From NCBI RefSeq assembly GCF_002224485.1, contig NZ_CP022463.1:92376-156375 (forward strand): a DNA stretch of 64,000 nt. Direction: 5' to 3'. The number at the start of each line of letters is the position of its first letter. The stretch's first letter is position 1. This DNA is from Sinomonas sp. R1AF57 (GTDB lineage Bacteria > Actinomycetota > Actinomycetes > Actinomycetales > Micrococcaceae). Below, in pieces: positions 1 to 8,344 of this stretch. A program made the position numbers and the translations under genes. The notes below the pieces were generated by a model. That model was not told where the DNA came from, ran no database searches, and saw only the letters and a program-made list of their open reading frames with translations.

Positions 1-176
1 CGGTCCTTCAGCGCCGCCTGCACGGCCTTGGACGCGGACCGGATCCGCTCCGCCTCCACCACCGCGTCCTGCCCCGGAACCGGCCCCGGACCCGGCTCGG
101 ACACCGGCGCCGGCATCTGCAGCACCGGCCCCACAACCCGCCCCGGAGTCACACCGACACCGTGAAACTGCTCCAT
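1..176 (-). CDS. ptsI: PTS enzyme I (phosphoenolpyruvate-protein phosphotransferase), N-terminal fragment
   Basis: Only the first ~58 codons are inside the window; the gene runs off the left edge. The visible N-terminus reads MEQFHGVGVTPGRVVGPV, which matches the opening strand of actinobacterial enzyme I (G-V-G-V-(S/T)-P-G-R). A Pro-rich stretch and a helix beginning QDAVVEAERIRSASKAV follow. Enzyme I transfers phosphate from PEP to HPr in the cytoplasm and so powers the adjacent fructose permease. It starts 26 nt after the fruA stop on the same strand, so it is probably the fourth gene of the fru operon. The active-site His lies outside the window. The call rests on the N-terminal motif and the fru context. 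Confidence 0.8.
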   Translation of the reverse strand, partial: MEQFHGVGVTPGRVVGPVLQMPAPVSEPGPGPVPGQDAVVEAERIRSASKAVQAALKD

Positions 177-202
177 GATTCGACCTCGGACTCTCTGCCG
201 CC

Positions 203-2290
203 TCAGACGGCGACGGGGACGGCTTCGGCGGTCTCGGGCGCCTTCTTGCCAACGTAGCGCTTGAGGGCGATGGTGGCCAGAGCCGTCACCACGACGCCCG
301 CGGCGATCGAGACAACCCACATGATGAAGTTGTCGATTGCGAAGAAGACGAAGATCCCGCCGTGGGGAGCCTTGGATCCGGCGCCGAACGCCATCGACAG
401 CGCGCCCGTCAGGGCTCCGCCGAGCATCGAGGCCGGGATGACGCGCAGCGGGTCCGCAGCGGCGAACGGGATCGCACCCTCGGAGATGAACGACGCGCCC
501 AGGAGCCATGCAGCCTTGCCGTTCTCGTGCTCGGTGGCATTGAAGTTCTTGTGGTCGAGCACGGTGGCCAGGGCCATCGCGAGCGGCGGGACCATGCCCG
601 CGGCCATGACGGCCGCCATGATCTGGTACGGCGCCGCGTTGGTGGCGCTGCCAGCGCTCAGGCCGGCCACCGCGAAGGCGTAGGCCACCTTGTTCACCGG
701 GCCGCCCAGGTCGAAGCACATCATGAGGCCGAGGATGATCCCGAGGATGACGGCGGTCGCACCGCTCATCCCGGTCAGCCAGTCGTTGAGGGCCTTGGTG
801 ATGAAGGCGATCGGGCCGCCGAGGACCACGAACAGCAGGCCGGAGGCGATGATCGAGGCGACGAGCGGGATGATCGCCACCGGCATGAGTCCGCGCAGCC
901 AGCGGGGTGCAGGGAGCGACGCGAGCCAGTGCGCGACGTAGCCGGCCAGGAGGCCGCCCACGATGCCGCCGAGGAAGCCTGCGCCCATGAACCCTGCGAC
1001 AGCGCCTGCGACGAAGCCGGGGGCGATGCCCGGCCGGTCGGCGAGGGCGTAGGCGATGTAGCCGGCGAGCGCCGGGACGAGGAAGCCCATCGACAGGGCG
1101 CCGATCTTGAACAGCACCGCGCCGATGTACGCGCCGAGCGGTCCCCAGGCCTGCGGGCCGAACTCGCTCGGAAGGCTGAACAGGTTGTTCTTGACCACGA
1201 TCGTGTCCGCGTACTTCGTGATGTCGAAGCCACCGAGGAGGAAGCCCAGTGCGATGAGCAGGCCGCCGCCGGCGACGAACGGGATCATGTAGCTCACGCC
1301 CGTGAGGAGCGAGCGCTTGAGCTTGCCGCCGAACGACTCGGCGAGGCCGGAGGCAGAACCAGAGCCGGAGGCCGACGACGACGCGCCCGCCGCCGCGACA
1401 ACGCGCCGGCCGTTGGGGTCGGCCGCCACGGACAGGGCCTCGTCGATCATGACGCCGGGCTCGTCGATGCCGCGCTTGACGGGCGACTGCACGTATGGCT
1501 TCCCGGCGAAGCGCTCCTTGTCGCGGACGTCCACGTCCACGGCGAAGACCACGGCGTCGGCGGCGTCGATGACGGACTGCGCGAGCGGCGTCGCCCCCGC
1601 GGAGCCCTGGGTCTCGACCTGCACGTCGACGCCCTTGTCCTTGCCCGCCGCGACGAGCGAGTCGGCGGCCATGTACGTGTGCGCGATGCCGGTCGGGCAG
1701 GCGGTGACGGCGACGATACGGCGCGCTGAGCCCCCGGCTGCGGAGACGGCGCCCGCTGAGACGGCGCCTGCGGACGATGCGGCGCCCGCCGAGGCACCGC
1801 CTGCGGACACGGCACCTGCGGTGGCCGGGGCTGTGGTGGAGAGGCCGAGGGCGTCGTTGACCAGGGAGACGACCTCGTGCTGGCTCCCGGCCGCCCGCAG
1901 GGAGGCGGTGAAGTCCTTCTTGATGAGGCTGCGGGCCAGCTTCGCGAGGAGCTTGAGGTGCTCCTGGTCGGCGCCCTCTGGGGCCGCGATGAAGAACACG
2001 AGGTCCGCGGGTCCGTCCTTGGCGCCGAAGTCCACCGGCTGGGACAGGCGGGCCATCGCGAGGGACGGCACCGTGACGGCGGTTGAACGGCAGTGCGGGA
2101 TGGCGATCCCGCCGGGGACACCGGTGGCGGTCTTCTGCTCGCGCGCGTACGCGTCGGCGAAGAGTCCCTCCACCTCCGTCGCGCGGCCGGCGTCGGCCAC
2201 CAGGCCGGCCAGGTGCCGGATGACGTCTGCGGGCGACGAACCCAGCGACGCGTCGAGCACGACGAGCTCGGGGCTGAGGAGTTCGGTCAT
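203..2290 (-). CDS. fruA: PTS fructose transporter subunit IIABC
   Basis: A 695-aa fused permease that imports fructose and delivers fructose-1-phosphate. Domain order is EIIA (about 1-150, phosphorylated His66 in GIAIPHCRS), an Ala/Gly/Ser linker (about 151-188), EIIB (about 190-290, phosphocysteine Cys198 in TACPTGIAHTY) and EIIC (about 330-680, many membrane helices, MCFDLGGPVNK motif). The ORF stays open 5' of this point, but that extension overlaps fruK. The start used is MTELLSPELVVLD, 2 nt after the fruK stop, so the two genes are likely translationally coupled. The linker is a near-perfect repeat of short Ala-Gly-Val-Ser units. Together with fruK and ptsI it makes a complete fructose uptake route apart from HPr. 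Confidence 0.95.
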   Translation of the reverse strand: MTELLSPELVVLDASLGSSPADVIRHLAGLVADAGRATEVEGLFADAYAREQKTATGVPGGIAIPHCRSTAVTVPSLAMARLSQPVDFGAKDGPADLVFFIAAPEGADQEHLKLLAKLARSLIKKDFTASLRAAGSQHEVVSLVNDALGLSTTAPATAGAVSAGGASAGAASSAGAVSAGAVSAAGGSARRIVAVTACPTGIAHTYMAADSLVAAGKDKGVDVQVETQGSAGATPLAQSVIDAADAVVFAVDVDVRDKERFAGKPYVQSPVKRGIDEPGVMIDEALSVAADPNGRRVVAAAGASSSASGSGSASGLAESFGGKLKRSLLTGVSYMIPFVAGGGLLIALGFLLGGFDITKYADTIVVKNNLFSLPSEFGPQAWGPLGAYIGAVLFKIGALSMGFLVPALAGYIAYALADRPGIAPGFVAGAVAGFMGAGFLGGIVGGLLAGYVAHWLASLPAPRWLRGLMPVAIIPLVASIIASGLLFVVLGGPIAFITKALNDWLTGMSGATAVILGIILGLMMCFDLGGPVNKVAYAFAVAGLSAGSATNAAPYQIMAAVMAAGMVPPLAMALATVLDHKNFNATEHENGKAAWLLGASFISEGAIPFAAADPLRVIPASMLGGALTGALSMAFGAGSKAPHGGIFVFFAIDNFIMWVVSIAAGVVVTALATIALKRYVGKKAPETAEAVPVAV

Positions 2291-2292
2291 GG

Positions 2293-3273
2293 TCAGTCCT
2301 TCGTGACAAGGGCCGTGACGGTCACGGCAGAGGGATTGGTCTGGTTCACTGCGGGGACGGTTGACCCCGGCAGGGACGCGGCGGCGGCTCCGTGGGCCAC
2401 CGCCTGACGGAGGCGGCCCTCGGCGTCCGCCCCGGACAGGTCGGCCAGGAGGTACCCGGCCAACGACGAGTCGCCGGCACCCACGGTGCTGACGGCACGG
2501 ATGGGGGAGTGGGTCGCGTGCCAGGCGCCCTCTGCCGTCACGAGGACGGCCCCCTTCGATCCCAGCGTGGCGAGCACGGCACCGACGCCGGCGTCCACGA
2601 GGGCACGCGCTGCCTTCGCCGCGCGCTCCGGCGAGGCTTCCAGCTCGGCGGGGGTGCCGGCGTCCTGCATCCCCACCATCGCGGCGAGCTCGGAGAGCTC
2701 GTCCGCGTTGGGCTTGAGCAGCTCCGGCTTCCCCTTCAGCGACGCCGCGAGGGGAGCCCCCGAGGAGTCGACCGCGACCTTGGGGGCCGCGCCGTCGAGC
2801 GACGGGTCGGTGCGGATCCGCTCCGCCGCCGTGGCGTAGAAGTCCGCCGGCACACCCGGGGGCACCGAGCCGGCGAGCACGACCCACGAGGCGCCGCGGG
2901 CCCGCTCGACGAGGAGTCCCAGGAGCTGCTCCTGGAGCTCCTCCGAGAGCTCCGGGCCCGGCTCGTTCACCTTCGTGGTGACGCCGTCGGGCTCGGTCAG
3001 GGCGACGTTGGAGCGCAGGGGCGCGCCGATCTTGAGCGCGGCGAACGGAACGCCGGTCGCCTCGAGGCCAGCGAGGACTGGGTCGGCCGGGTCGCCCGGG
3101 AGGACGGCGAGCGTGTCGAGGCCGGAGGCCTTGAGCGCGCGGGAGACGTTCACACCCTTGCCGCCCGACTCCTGCCGGACCGACACCGCACGCTGCACCT
3201 CACCCCGCTCGAGGGGTCCGCCGAGCTCGACCGTGCGGTCGAGGCTCGGGTTCGCGGTCAGGGTCACGATCAT
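2293..3273 (-). CDS. fruK: 1-phosphofructokinase
   Basis: A 326-aa PfkB-family sugar kinase that converts fructose-1-phosphate from FruA to fructose-1,6-bisphosphate. Visible signatures are the N-terminal MIVTLTANPSLDRTVEL, the glycine-rich GGKGVNVSRAL motif and the C-terminal VGAGDSSLAGYL motif holding the catalytic Asp. The start ATG overlaps the fruR stop by one base (TGATG), so this start is well supported and the ORF extension further upstream is spurious. Its length is normal for FruK. It sits between regulator and permease in the usual fruR-fruK-fruA order. Confidence 0.95.
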   Translation of the reverse strand: MIVTLTANPSLDRTVELGGPLERGEVQRAVSVRQESGGKGVNVSRALKASGLDTLAVLPGDPADPVLAGLEATGVPFAALKIGAPLRSNVALTEPDGVTTKVNEPGPELSEELQEQLLGLLVERARGASWVVLAGSVPPGVPADFYATAAERIRTDPSLDGAAPKVAVDSSGAPLAASLKGKPELLKPNADELSELAAMVGMQDAGTPAELEASPERAAKAARALVDAGVGAVLATLGSKGAVLVTAEGAWHATHSPIRAVSTVGAGDSSLAGYLLADLSGADAEGRLRQAVAHGAAAASLPGSTVPAVNQTNPSAVTVTALVTKD

Positions 3274-4061
3274 CAGATGCCTGCCTCCACTACTTCCACT
3301 CCGGCCTCCGCGAGCGCGTCGGCCATCTCGCCCCGCGGGGCGCGGTCGGTCACGATGACGTCCAGCTGGTCGAGGCGCGCGAACTGCACGAGCGTCTCCA
3401 CGCCGAACTTGCTGTGGTCCGCCAGCACGACGACGCGCCGTGCGCAGCGGACGAAGGCGGCCTTGACGGACGCCTCCTCGACGTCCGGGGTGCTGAGCCC
3501 GAACGTCGCGTGGATCCCGTTCGCGCCCATGAAGACGAGGTCGGGGCGGAGGCGCTCGACGGCGTCGACCGTGGCTGGCCCCACCGCCGCCCGGGTGAGC
3601 GGGCGGATCCGGCCGCCGAGGAGCTGGACCGAGAGCGATGCGTCCGTCGCGAGCTTGTCCGCGATGGGGAGGGCGTTGGTGACGACGACGAGCTCCTTGC
3701 CGTCCGGCCGGGACCCCATGAGCCGCTCGGCGAGGGCCTCGGTGGAGCTCCCGGCGTCCAGGAGCACGCTGCCGGCGCGGGACGAGACGACGAGGGCGGC
3801 CGCCGCCTCCGCCATGGCACGCTTCTCGAGGAGGTTCTGCACCTGCCGCTCGAGGAGGCTGGGCTCCGCGGTGCTCGCACGCTCGGCGGGCACGGCGCCC
3901 CCGTGAACACGGCGGAGGACTCCGGCGGTTTCGAGGGTGGCAAGATCGCGGCGGACAGTCTCGGTGGTGACCGAGAAGCGCTCTGCGAGTTCCGTGACGC
4001 TCACGCGCCCGTTCTCGGCCACGCGCTCGGCCACCAGCCGCTGCCGTTCCTCCGCGAACAT
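3273..4061 (-). CDS. fruR: DeoR-family regulator of the fructose operon
   Basis: A 262-aa DeoR-type repressor: N-terminal helix-turn-helix (RVSVTELAERFSVTTETVRRDL followed by VLRRVHGG, about residues 18-60) and a C-terminal sugar-phosphate-sensing domain with the family motifs LLDAGSS and DLVFMGANGI. The start MFAEERQRL is preceded by GAGGAG at good spacing; the ORF extends further upstream, but that part runs through the promoter and operator. It is first in the operon and overlaps fruK. By analogy with other DeoR sugar repressors it should bind DNA until a phosphorylated sugar (here probably fructose-1-phosphate) releases it. The inverted repeat upstream is the obvious binding site. Confidence 0.9.
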   Translation of the reverse strand: MFAEERQRLVAERVAENGRVSVTELAERFSVTTETVRRDLATLETAGVLRRVHGGAVPAERASTAEPSLLERQVQNLLEKRAMAEAAAALVVSSRAGSVLLDAGSSTEALAERLMGSRPDGKELVVVTNALPIADKLATDASLSVQLLGGRIRPLTRAAVGPATVDAVERLRPDLVFMGANGIHATFGLSTPDVEEASVKAAFVRCARRVVVLADHSKFGVETLVQFARLDQLDVIVTDRAPRGEMADALAEAGVEVVEAGI

Positions 4062-4153
4062 TGCTACTCCTCGACGCCCTTGTCGCCCGTCGGCCGCTTC
4101 CGGCGGCGCTTTCCAGTCTGTGTCTCCCATCACATTCCATGTGGGATTGATTG

Positions 4154-4205
4154 ACTGTATCTGCGTTTGTGTGGGGTTGTCAACAGTTCCCACGCAAACG
4201 CAGAT
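4154..4205 (-). promoter_or_regulatory. fru operon promoter with large inverted-repeat operator
   Basis: Reading leftward, -35 TTGACA (4183-4178), an 18-nt spacer and -10 TACAGT (4159-4154) form a near-consensus vegetative promoter about 90 nt upstream of fruR. Two 17-nt arms form an inverted repeat with one mismatch: ATCTGCGTTTGTGTGGG at 4159-4175 and CCCACGCAAACGCAGAT at 4189-4205. They are separated by 13 nt that contain GTTGTCAAC. One arm fills the promoter spacer and touches the -10; the other lies just upstream of the -35. This geometry fits a repressor clamping the promoter. FruR is the likely ligand, by inference only. Confidence 0.75.
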
Positions 4206-4239
4206 CGGCCCGGCGGAGAATATCTCCACCGAGCCGATC
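4203..4239 (-). terminator. Strong hairpin terminator downstream of the DUF6458-like gene
   Basis: Two 17-nt arms (4203-4219 and 4223-4239) with a 3-nt loop pair fully on the minus strand if two G-U pairs are allowed. It lies 46 nt past the stop of the small membrane-protein gene and directly abuts the fru operator. It would insulate the fru promoter from leftward read-through. No long U-tract follows, as is common in high-GC genomes. Confidence 0.6.
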
Positions 4240-4285
4240 TGGGTGTTGAGGGCGAAGGCGGCGGGTAGCTCGTCCCGCCGCTCTC

Positions 4286-4537
4286 CTAGACCTCGCGCGT
4301 GTCGTGGCGCGTGATGGTGTCGCCCGTCTCGGGGTCGACCGTGCGGCGCGACTCGCGCACTCGACGGCGAGGGCCGGAGTTCATCATCACGAGGGAGATG
4401 ACGAGTCCGAGGACGCCGACGCCCATGAGGATGTAGCCGATGAGCGTCTGGTCAACGTAGGGGATCAGGCCAGGGGTGATGGCGAACGCAAGGATCGCGC
4501 CGATCGCGATAAGGAAGATGGATGCACCGATGCCCAT
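4286..4537 (-). CDS. Small two-helix membrane protein (DUF6458-like)
   Basis: An 83-aa protein with two hydrophobic helices (about 4-22 and 31-50, the second rich in Gly/Val/Leu) followed by a charged tail, PRRRVRESRRTVDPETGDTITRHDTREV. This layout matches the actinobacterial DUF6458 family, whose role is unknown. The start MGIGASIFL is preceded on the minus strand by an AGGAGC Shine-Dalgarno at good spacing; a longer in-frame ORF upstream is low-complexity Arg/Pro and rejected. It appears monocistronic and is followed by a strong hairpin. Divergently oriented from the EcsC-like gene. No enzymatic function is suggested. Confidence 0.65.
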   Translation of the reverse strand: MGIGASIFLIAIGAILAFAITPGLIPYVDQTLIGYILMGVGVLGLVISLVMMNSGPRRRVRESRRTVDPETGDTITRHDTREV

Positions 4538-4710
4538 AATGAGCTCCTTCCGTCGCTGCGGGTGCTGGGGGCAGCGCTTTGCGCCCGCTGGACCGCGGGC
4601 TTGCAGGTGTACTTCCCCGCCGCCGCCCGGGCGAAACAGTTCTGGACAGGGGGTAAGCCGATGGCGAAGCCGCGCGGACGTGGGGCACGGCGCGGGGATA
4701 CGCTGAGGAG

Positions 4711-5607
4711 ATGGCGAAGAAGAACGTCGCCCTGCGCATCGCGCAGGACACAGCCCATCAGGCCATGTTCGACTCCCAGGGCCAGGCGAAGCCCGCCGTC
4801 CACCGCGCGCTGCTGAGGGCTGTGGACGTCCAGCGACCGCTGGTCCTGGCCAACCTGCGCCGCATGCGGCGGCAGCATCCGAAGGACAGCCCTGCCCAGC
4901 TGAGCGCCCGCCTCGAGCGGGACTATCTCCGGGCGGTCGCCGGCGGCGGCGCGGCGGTCGGCGGTACCGCGGCCGTCCCGGGCGTGGGCACCGTCGCGTC
5001 CCTGGGACTGTCGGCTGCCGCGACGATCGGCTTCCTCGAGGCGACCGCCTTCTATGCGGCATCGGTCGCAGAGCTGCACGGGGTGCACCTCGAAGACCCT
5101 GAGCGCGCCCGCACCACGGTCATGGCCCTCATGCTGGGGGAGGAGGGGGCCGCGCTCCTGTCCGCCTTCAGCGGCCAGGCCCTGGGCCGGGGCGGGAGCG
5201 CCACCCGCGCATGGGGAACCGCGCTCAACCGCTCCGTCCCCTCGTCTGCGCTGAAGGCCATCCAGAGCACGGTGCAGAAGCGCTTCCTGAAGTGGATGCT
5301 CAAGAAGCAGGGCAGCGCCATGCTGGGGCGCGCCCTGCCGTTCGGGGTCGGCGCGGTGGTCGGCGGCGCGGGCAACCTCGTCATGGGCCGCGCCGTCGTG
5401 AAGGCCGCGCGGGAAGCGTTCGGCCCCGCGCCCGATGTCCTCCCCGGTGAGTTCCACGTGAAACCGAATGAGGTTGATGCGTTCCGGGGCGCCCTGCTCT
5501 CCTCGTCCGAGCCCCTCGAGCCCGCGGAAACCCCCGCGCAGGCCGTGGAGCGGGAGATCGAGGAGCGCCGCGCCCGCTTACGCCGAGAAGGCCGCGGAGA
5601 AGCCTGA
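4711..5607 (+). CDS. EcsC-like protein of unknown function
   Basis: A 298-aa protein with a glycine-zipper-like hydrophobic core (AVAGGGAAVGGTAAVPGVGTVASLGLSA, about 75-105, shown in part) and a second Gly-rich segment near 205-225 (FGVGAVVGGAGNLVMGRAVV). This arrangement and the FLEATAFYAASVAELHGV block resemble EcsC-family proteins. The C-terminus is charged and helical. A TACGCT box ends 6 nt before the ATG, suggesting a leaderless transcript; GAGGAG abuts the ATG with no spacing, so it is a poor Shine-Dalgarno. It may associate with membranes. The family assignment is by pattern and moderately sure. Confidence 0.6.
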   Translation: MAKKNVALRIAQDTAHQAMFDSQGQAKPAVHRALLRAVDVQRPLVLANLRRMRRQHPKDSPAQLSARLERDYLRAVAGGGAAVGGTAAVPGVGTVASLGLSAAATIGFLEATAFYAASVAELHGVHLEDPERARTTVMALMLGEEGAALLSAFSGQALGRGGSATRAWGTALNRSVPSSALKAIQSTVQKRFLKWMLKKQGSAMLGRALPFGVGAVVGGAGNLVMGRAVVKAAREAFGPAPDVLPGEFHVKPNEVDAFRGALLSSSEPLEPAETPAQAVEREIEERRARLRREGRGEA

Positions 5608-5649
5608 GCGAGGGCGGCCCGCTCCCAGACGACGGCGCAGGCGCCCCCA

Positions 5650-5681
5650 AGCGTGCGGCCCTGCGAGCGTGCGGCCCTGCG
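5650..5681 (+). repeat. Perfect 16-bp tandem duplication
   Basis: AGCGTGCGGCCCTGCG occurs twice back-to-back (5650-5665 and 5666-5681) in the 138-nt gap between the EcsC-like gene and the ALF-repeat lipoprotein gene. It is a simple tandem duplication in non-coding DNA. I see no further copies nearby. Confidence 0.8.
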
Positions 5682-5745
5682 CACGACCTGATACGTTGCC
5701 ACCATTCGTGCCGTGACCGGGGGGTCATGAGGTCTGGGGGGAACA

Positions 5746-6894
5746 ATGGGGATTAGTCTGTCGCGTCGCCAGCGCGCGTCGCTTTCTGTGAGCGTGGCGG
5801 CATCGACGGTGGTGCTGGGCCTCGTGCTCGGGGCCGCCGGCTGCATGCGGTCCGCGGATCCGGCCGGCACGGAGAGCGCCGAGAGCCGGCCTCCGACGTC
5901 GGAGCGGGCAGCCCCGGAAGCCGGCCAGCCGCCGTCGTACGCAGCTGCCGAAACCGCGGCCGACAGCCCGACGGCGCCCGCGACGGACCGGGCCTCCGAG
6001 CAGGCGGCCGAGCTGGCAGCAGAGATCCCCGTCGCCGAGATCCCCGCCGTCCCGACGCCGTGGCGGCAGACCCAGCCGATCCTTCCGGCGGGGCCCGGGC
6101 GGCCCTCTGCGGGGCTCGTCGTGGTTCCCCTCGCGCAGGATCCGGCGCCGGCCGCCCCAGCGCCCTCGCCAGCGGATGCCCCGGCACCCGAGCCTCCGCG
6201 GTGCACGACGCCGCCGTTCGCCGCGGCACCGCCCCCGGAATACGGCTCCGGGATCCCTGCGATGCGGCTCGACGTGGTTCCGGCATGGGACCTCCAGACG
6301 CCGGCCGGACTCGAGGCCGCGGCAGCAGTGGAGTGGTGGGCGGGCAACGGCCCGACCCACGTAGCCGCCGCCGCGCAGCGGGCGCTCGCGGACGCTGCCG
6401 CCGCACCGGACGAGGTCTCGCGCGACGCCGTCCTCGTCGGCTTCCTCGCCGATGGCCTCGTGAAGACGAAGACCCTTCAGGACCGCATCGCTGCCTATCA
6501 GACCATCGCCCTCGGCGTGCCCGCGGTCGCGCAGGCCGCGCAGGCCCCGCTCGACTCCGGAGACCCGGCGGTGGTCGCCGAGTTCCTGCGCCGGGGACAG
6601 TACGCGGCGGCCGTCGAGGGCGCGGCTGAGACCTCCCGGGGCGCTGTGCTCCGCGCCGCCGAGGGTGCCCTCGCTGACGGCACCCGTGAGGCGCTCATGG
6701 AGTTCCTCCGCACCGGGATGCTCGAGGCTCAGGCAGCCAACGACCGCCAGTCGGTGTACGCGCTCCTGGCAGCCGCGACGCCCGCGGTCTGGGCCGCCGC
6801 GCAGGACGCGCTTGCGGCCCACGATCCGCTCGTCGTGGTCGAGTTCCTCCGCGCCGGCCAGTACGCCGCGGCGGCGAAGGACGCCTGCGCCTGA
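5746..6894 (+). CDS. Putative lipoprotein with ALF repeats
   Basis: A 382-aa exported protein. The N-terminus has a basic patch, a hydrophobic stretch and a lipobox (LGAAGC, Cys about 33), so it is probably a diacylglyceryl-anchored lipoprotein. Residues about 35-165 are Ala/Pro-rich, low complexity and likely disordered. The C-terminal ~190 residues contain repeated helical units of the ALF type, with recurring A-A-x-x-A-L...D-P-x-V-V-x-E-F-L-R-x-G-Q-Y-A-A-A blocks (AEFLRRGQYAAA, MEFLRTGMLEAQ, VEFLRAGQYAAAA). ALF repeats are short helical repeats of unknown function, often in secreted actinobacterial proteins. GGGGGGAACA before the ATG can serve as Shine-Dalgarno. Confidence 0.7.
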   Translation: MGISLSRRQRASLSVSVAASTVVLGLVLGAAGCMRSADPAGTESAESRPPTSERAAPEAGQPPSYAAAETAADSPTAPATDRASEQAAELAAEIPVAEIPAVPTPWRQTQPILPAGPGRPSAGLVVVPLAQDPAPAAPAPSPADAPAPEPPRCTTPPFAAAPPPEYGSGIPAMRLDVVPAWDLQTPAGLEAAAAVEWWAGNGPTHVAAAAQRALADAAAAPDEVSRDAVLVGFLADGLVKTKTLQDRIAAYQTIALGVPAVAQAAQAPLDSGDPAVVAEFLRRGQYAAAVEGAAETSRGAVLRAAEGALADGTREALMEFLRTGMLEAQAANDRQSVYALLAAATPAVWAAAQDALAAHDPLVVVEFLRAGQYAAAAKDACA

Positions 6895-6916
6895 GCGGTT
6901 GGCCGGCGTCCTGGCG

Positions 6917-8218
6917 TCAGCCGCCGAAGACGGCGTGCGCGACGGCGAAGATGAGCAGCCCCGCCAGGGCGCCGACCACGGTGCCGTTGATCCGGATGAA
7001 CTGGAGGTCCTTGCCGACCTGCAGCTCGATCTTCTGGGACGTCTCCTCGGCATCCCAGCGCGCCACCGTGTCCTCGATGACGCCGGCGATGTCGCTGCGG
7101 TACGTGGCGACGACATACGACGCCGCGTCGGCCACCCACGCGTTGACCTTGCCGGCAAGCTCCTCGTCCTCGACCAGCCGGGCGCCGAAGTCCCGGACCG
7201 CCGTGGTGAACCGGTGGTGGAGCTCGCTGTGGGGGTTCGCGACCGCCTCGAGGAGGGCCTTCTTGATCGTGGCCCACGTGCGGACGGCGAGGTCGCGCAC
7301 CTGCGGGTCCCCGAGGACCTGGGCCTTGATGCCCTCCGCCCGGGCGATCATCTTCGGATCGTGCTGGAGGTCCTTGGCGAGTTCCTTGAGGTAGGCGTCG
7401 ATCGAGCGGCGCACCTGGTGGTCGGGGTCGGACTGAACCGCGGCGACGAACTTGGAGATCTCGATGTAGACCTTGTCCCCCACGAGGTCATTCGCGAAGC
7501 TCGGCACCCAGGACGGCGAGCGGTCGGACACGACCCGCGTGACGGCGTCGTAGTTCCCGGCCACCCAGTCCGCGGCCCGGTCCACGAGCATGTCTACAAG
7601 CTGGTGGTGGTGCCCCGCCTCGAAGACGCGCTCCGCGAGCCGCCCGACCGGCGGCCCCCAGGGCGGGGCGAGCAGGTGCCGCCGCACCATCCCCTCGATG
7701 ACGGCCTGGACGTCGTCGTCGTTGAGCACGGTGAACAGGCCGTGCACGACGGCGGCGCCCTCCTTCGCGACCCGCTCCGCCCCGGCGGGGCTCGCCAGCC
7801 AGGTGCCGGCCTTCCGGGCGACATCGACCGTCTCGAGCTTGGTGCGGACCACGGCCGAGGAGAGGAAGTTGTCCCGCACGAAGGCGCTCAGGGACGCGCC
7901 GATCGCGTCCTTCCGGGTCGGGATGATCGCCGTGTGGGGGATGGGCAGCCCCATCGGGTGGCGGAACAGGGCCGTCACCGCGAACCAGTCCGCGAGGGCA
8001 CCGACCATGCCGCCCTCGGCGGCCGCACGGACGTACTGGAGCCACGGGAACCGTTCCTGGAGGGCGAAGGACACCGCGAAGATGACGGCCATCACCAGCA
8101 GGAGAGACAGCGCGAAGGCCTTCATGCGCTTCAGGGCCGCGGCCTTCTCGGCGTCGCCGGGGCTGAGTCCGGGCCCTGTCGCCGAGGACGTGCCCATGAG
8201 CCGGTTGAGCGTCACCAT
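6917..8218 (-). CDS. DUF445 family membrane protein
   Basis: A 433-aa protein matching DUF445 (YjiN-like): an N-terminal membrane helix (about 34-52), the conserved VGALADWFAVTALFRHPMGLPIPHTAIIP block (quoted in part: GALADWFAVTALFRHP), a long helical middle and a C-terminal membrane segment (VVGALAGLLIFAVAHAVFGG). Function is unknown; the family is membrane-bound with long amphipathic helices. TAGGGT ends 6 nt before the ATG and no Shine-Dalgarno is visible, supporting leaderless expression and this start. It ends 23 nt from the convergent lipoprotein stop. Confidence 0.85.
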   Translation of the reverse strand: MVTLNRLMGTSSATGPGLSPGDAEKAAALKRMKAFALSLLLVMAVIFAVSFALQERFPWLQYVRAAAEGGMVGALADWFAVTALFRHPMGLPIPHTAIIPTRKDAIGASLSAFVRDNFLSSAVVRTKLETVDVARKAGTWLASPAGAERVAKEGAAVVHGLFTVLNDDDVQAVIEGMVRRHLLAPPWGPPVGRLAERVFEAGHHHQLVDMLVDRAADWVAGNYDAVTRVVSDRSPSWVPSFANDLVGDKVYIEISKFVAAVQSDPDHQVRRSIDAYLKELAKDLQHDPKMIARAEGIKAQVLGDPQVRDLAVRTWATIKKALLEAVANPHSELHHRFTTAVRDFGARLVEDEELAGKVNAWVADAASYVVATYRSDIAGVIEDTVARWDAEETSQKIELQVGKDLQFIRINGTVVGALAGLLIFAVAHAVFGG

Positions 8219-8344
8219 AGGGCAACCCTACCGGCGTCCTGCCGACAGCCGGCTGTCCGTGCCGCCGCTGTGGGGAAGCCGGATGCCCTGCCGGAGGGGG
8301 GACCGACAGGGCATCCGGGGTCAGGGGCCGTCTCCGGCGCGCAG

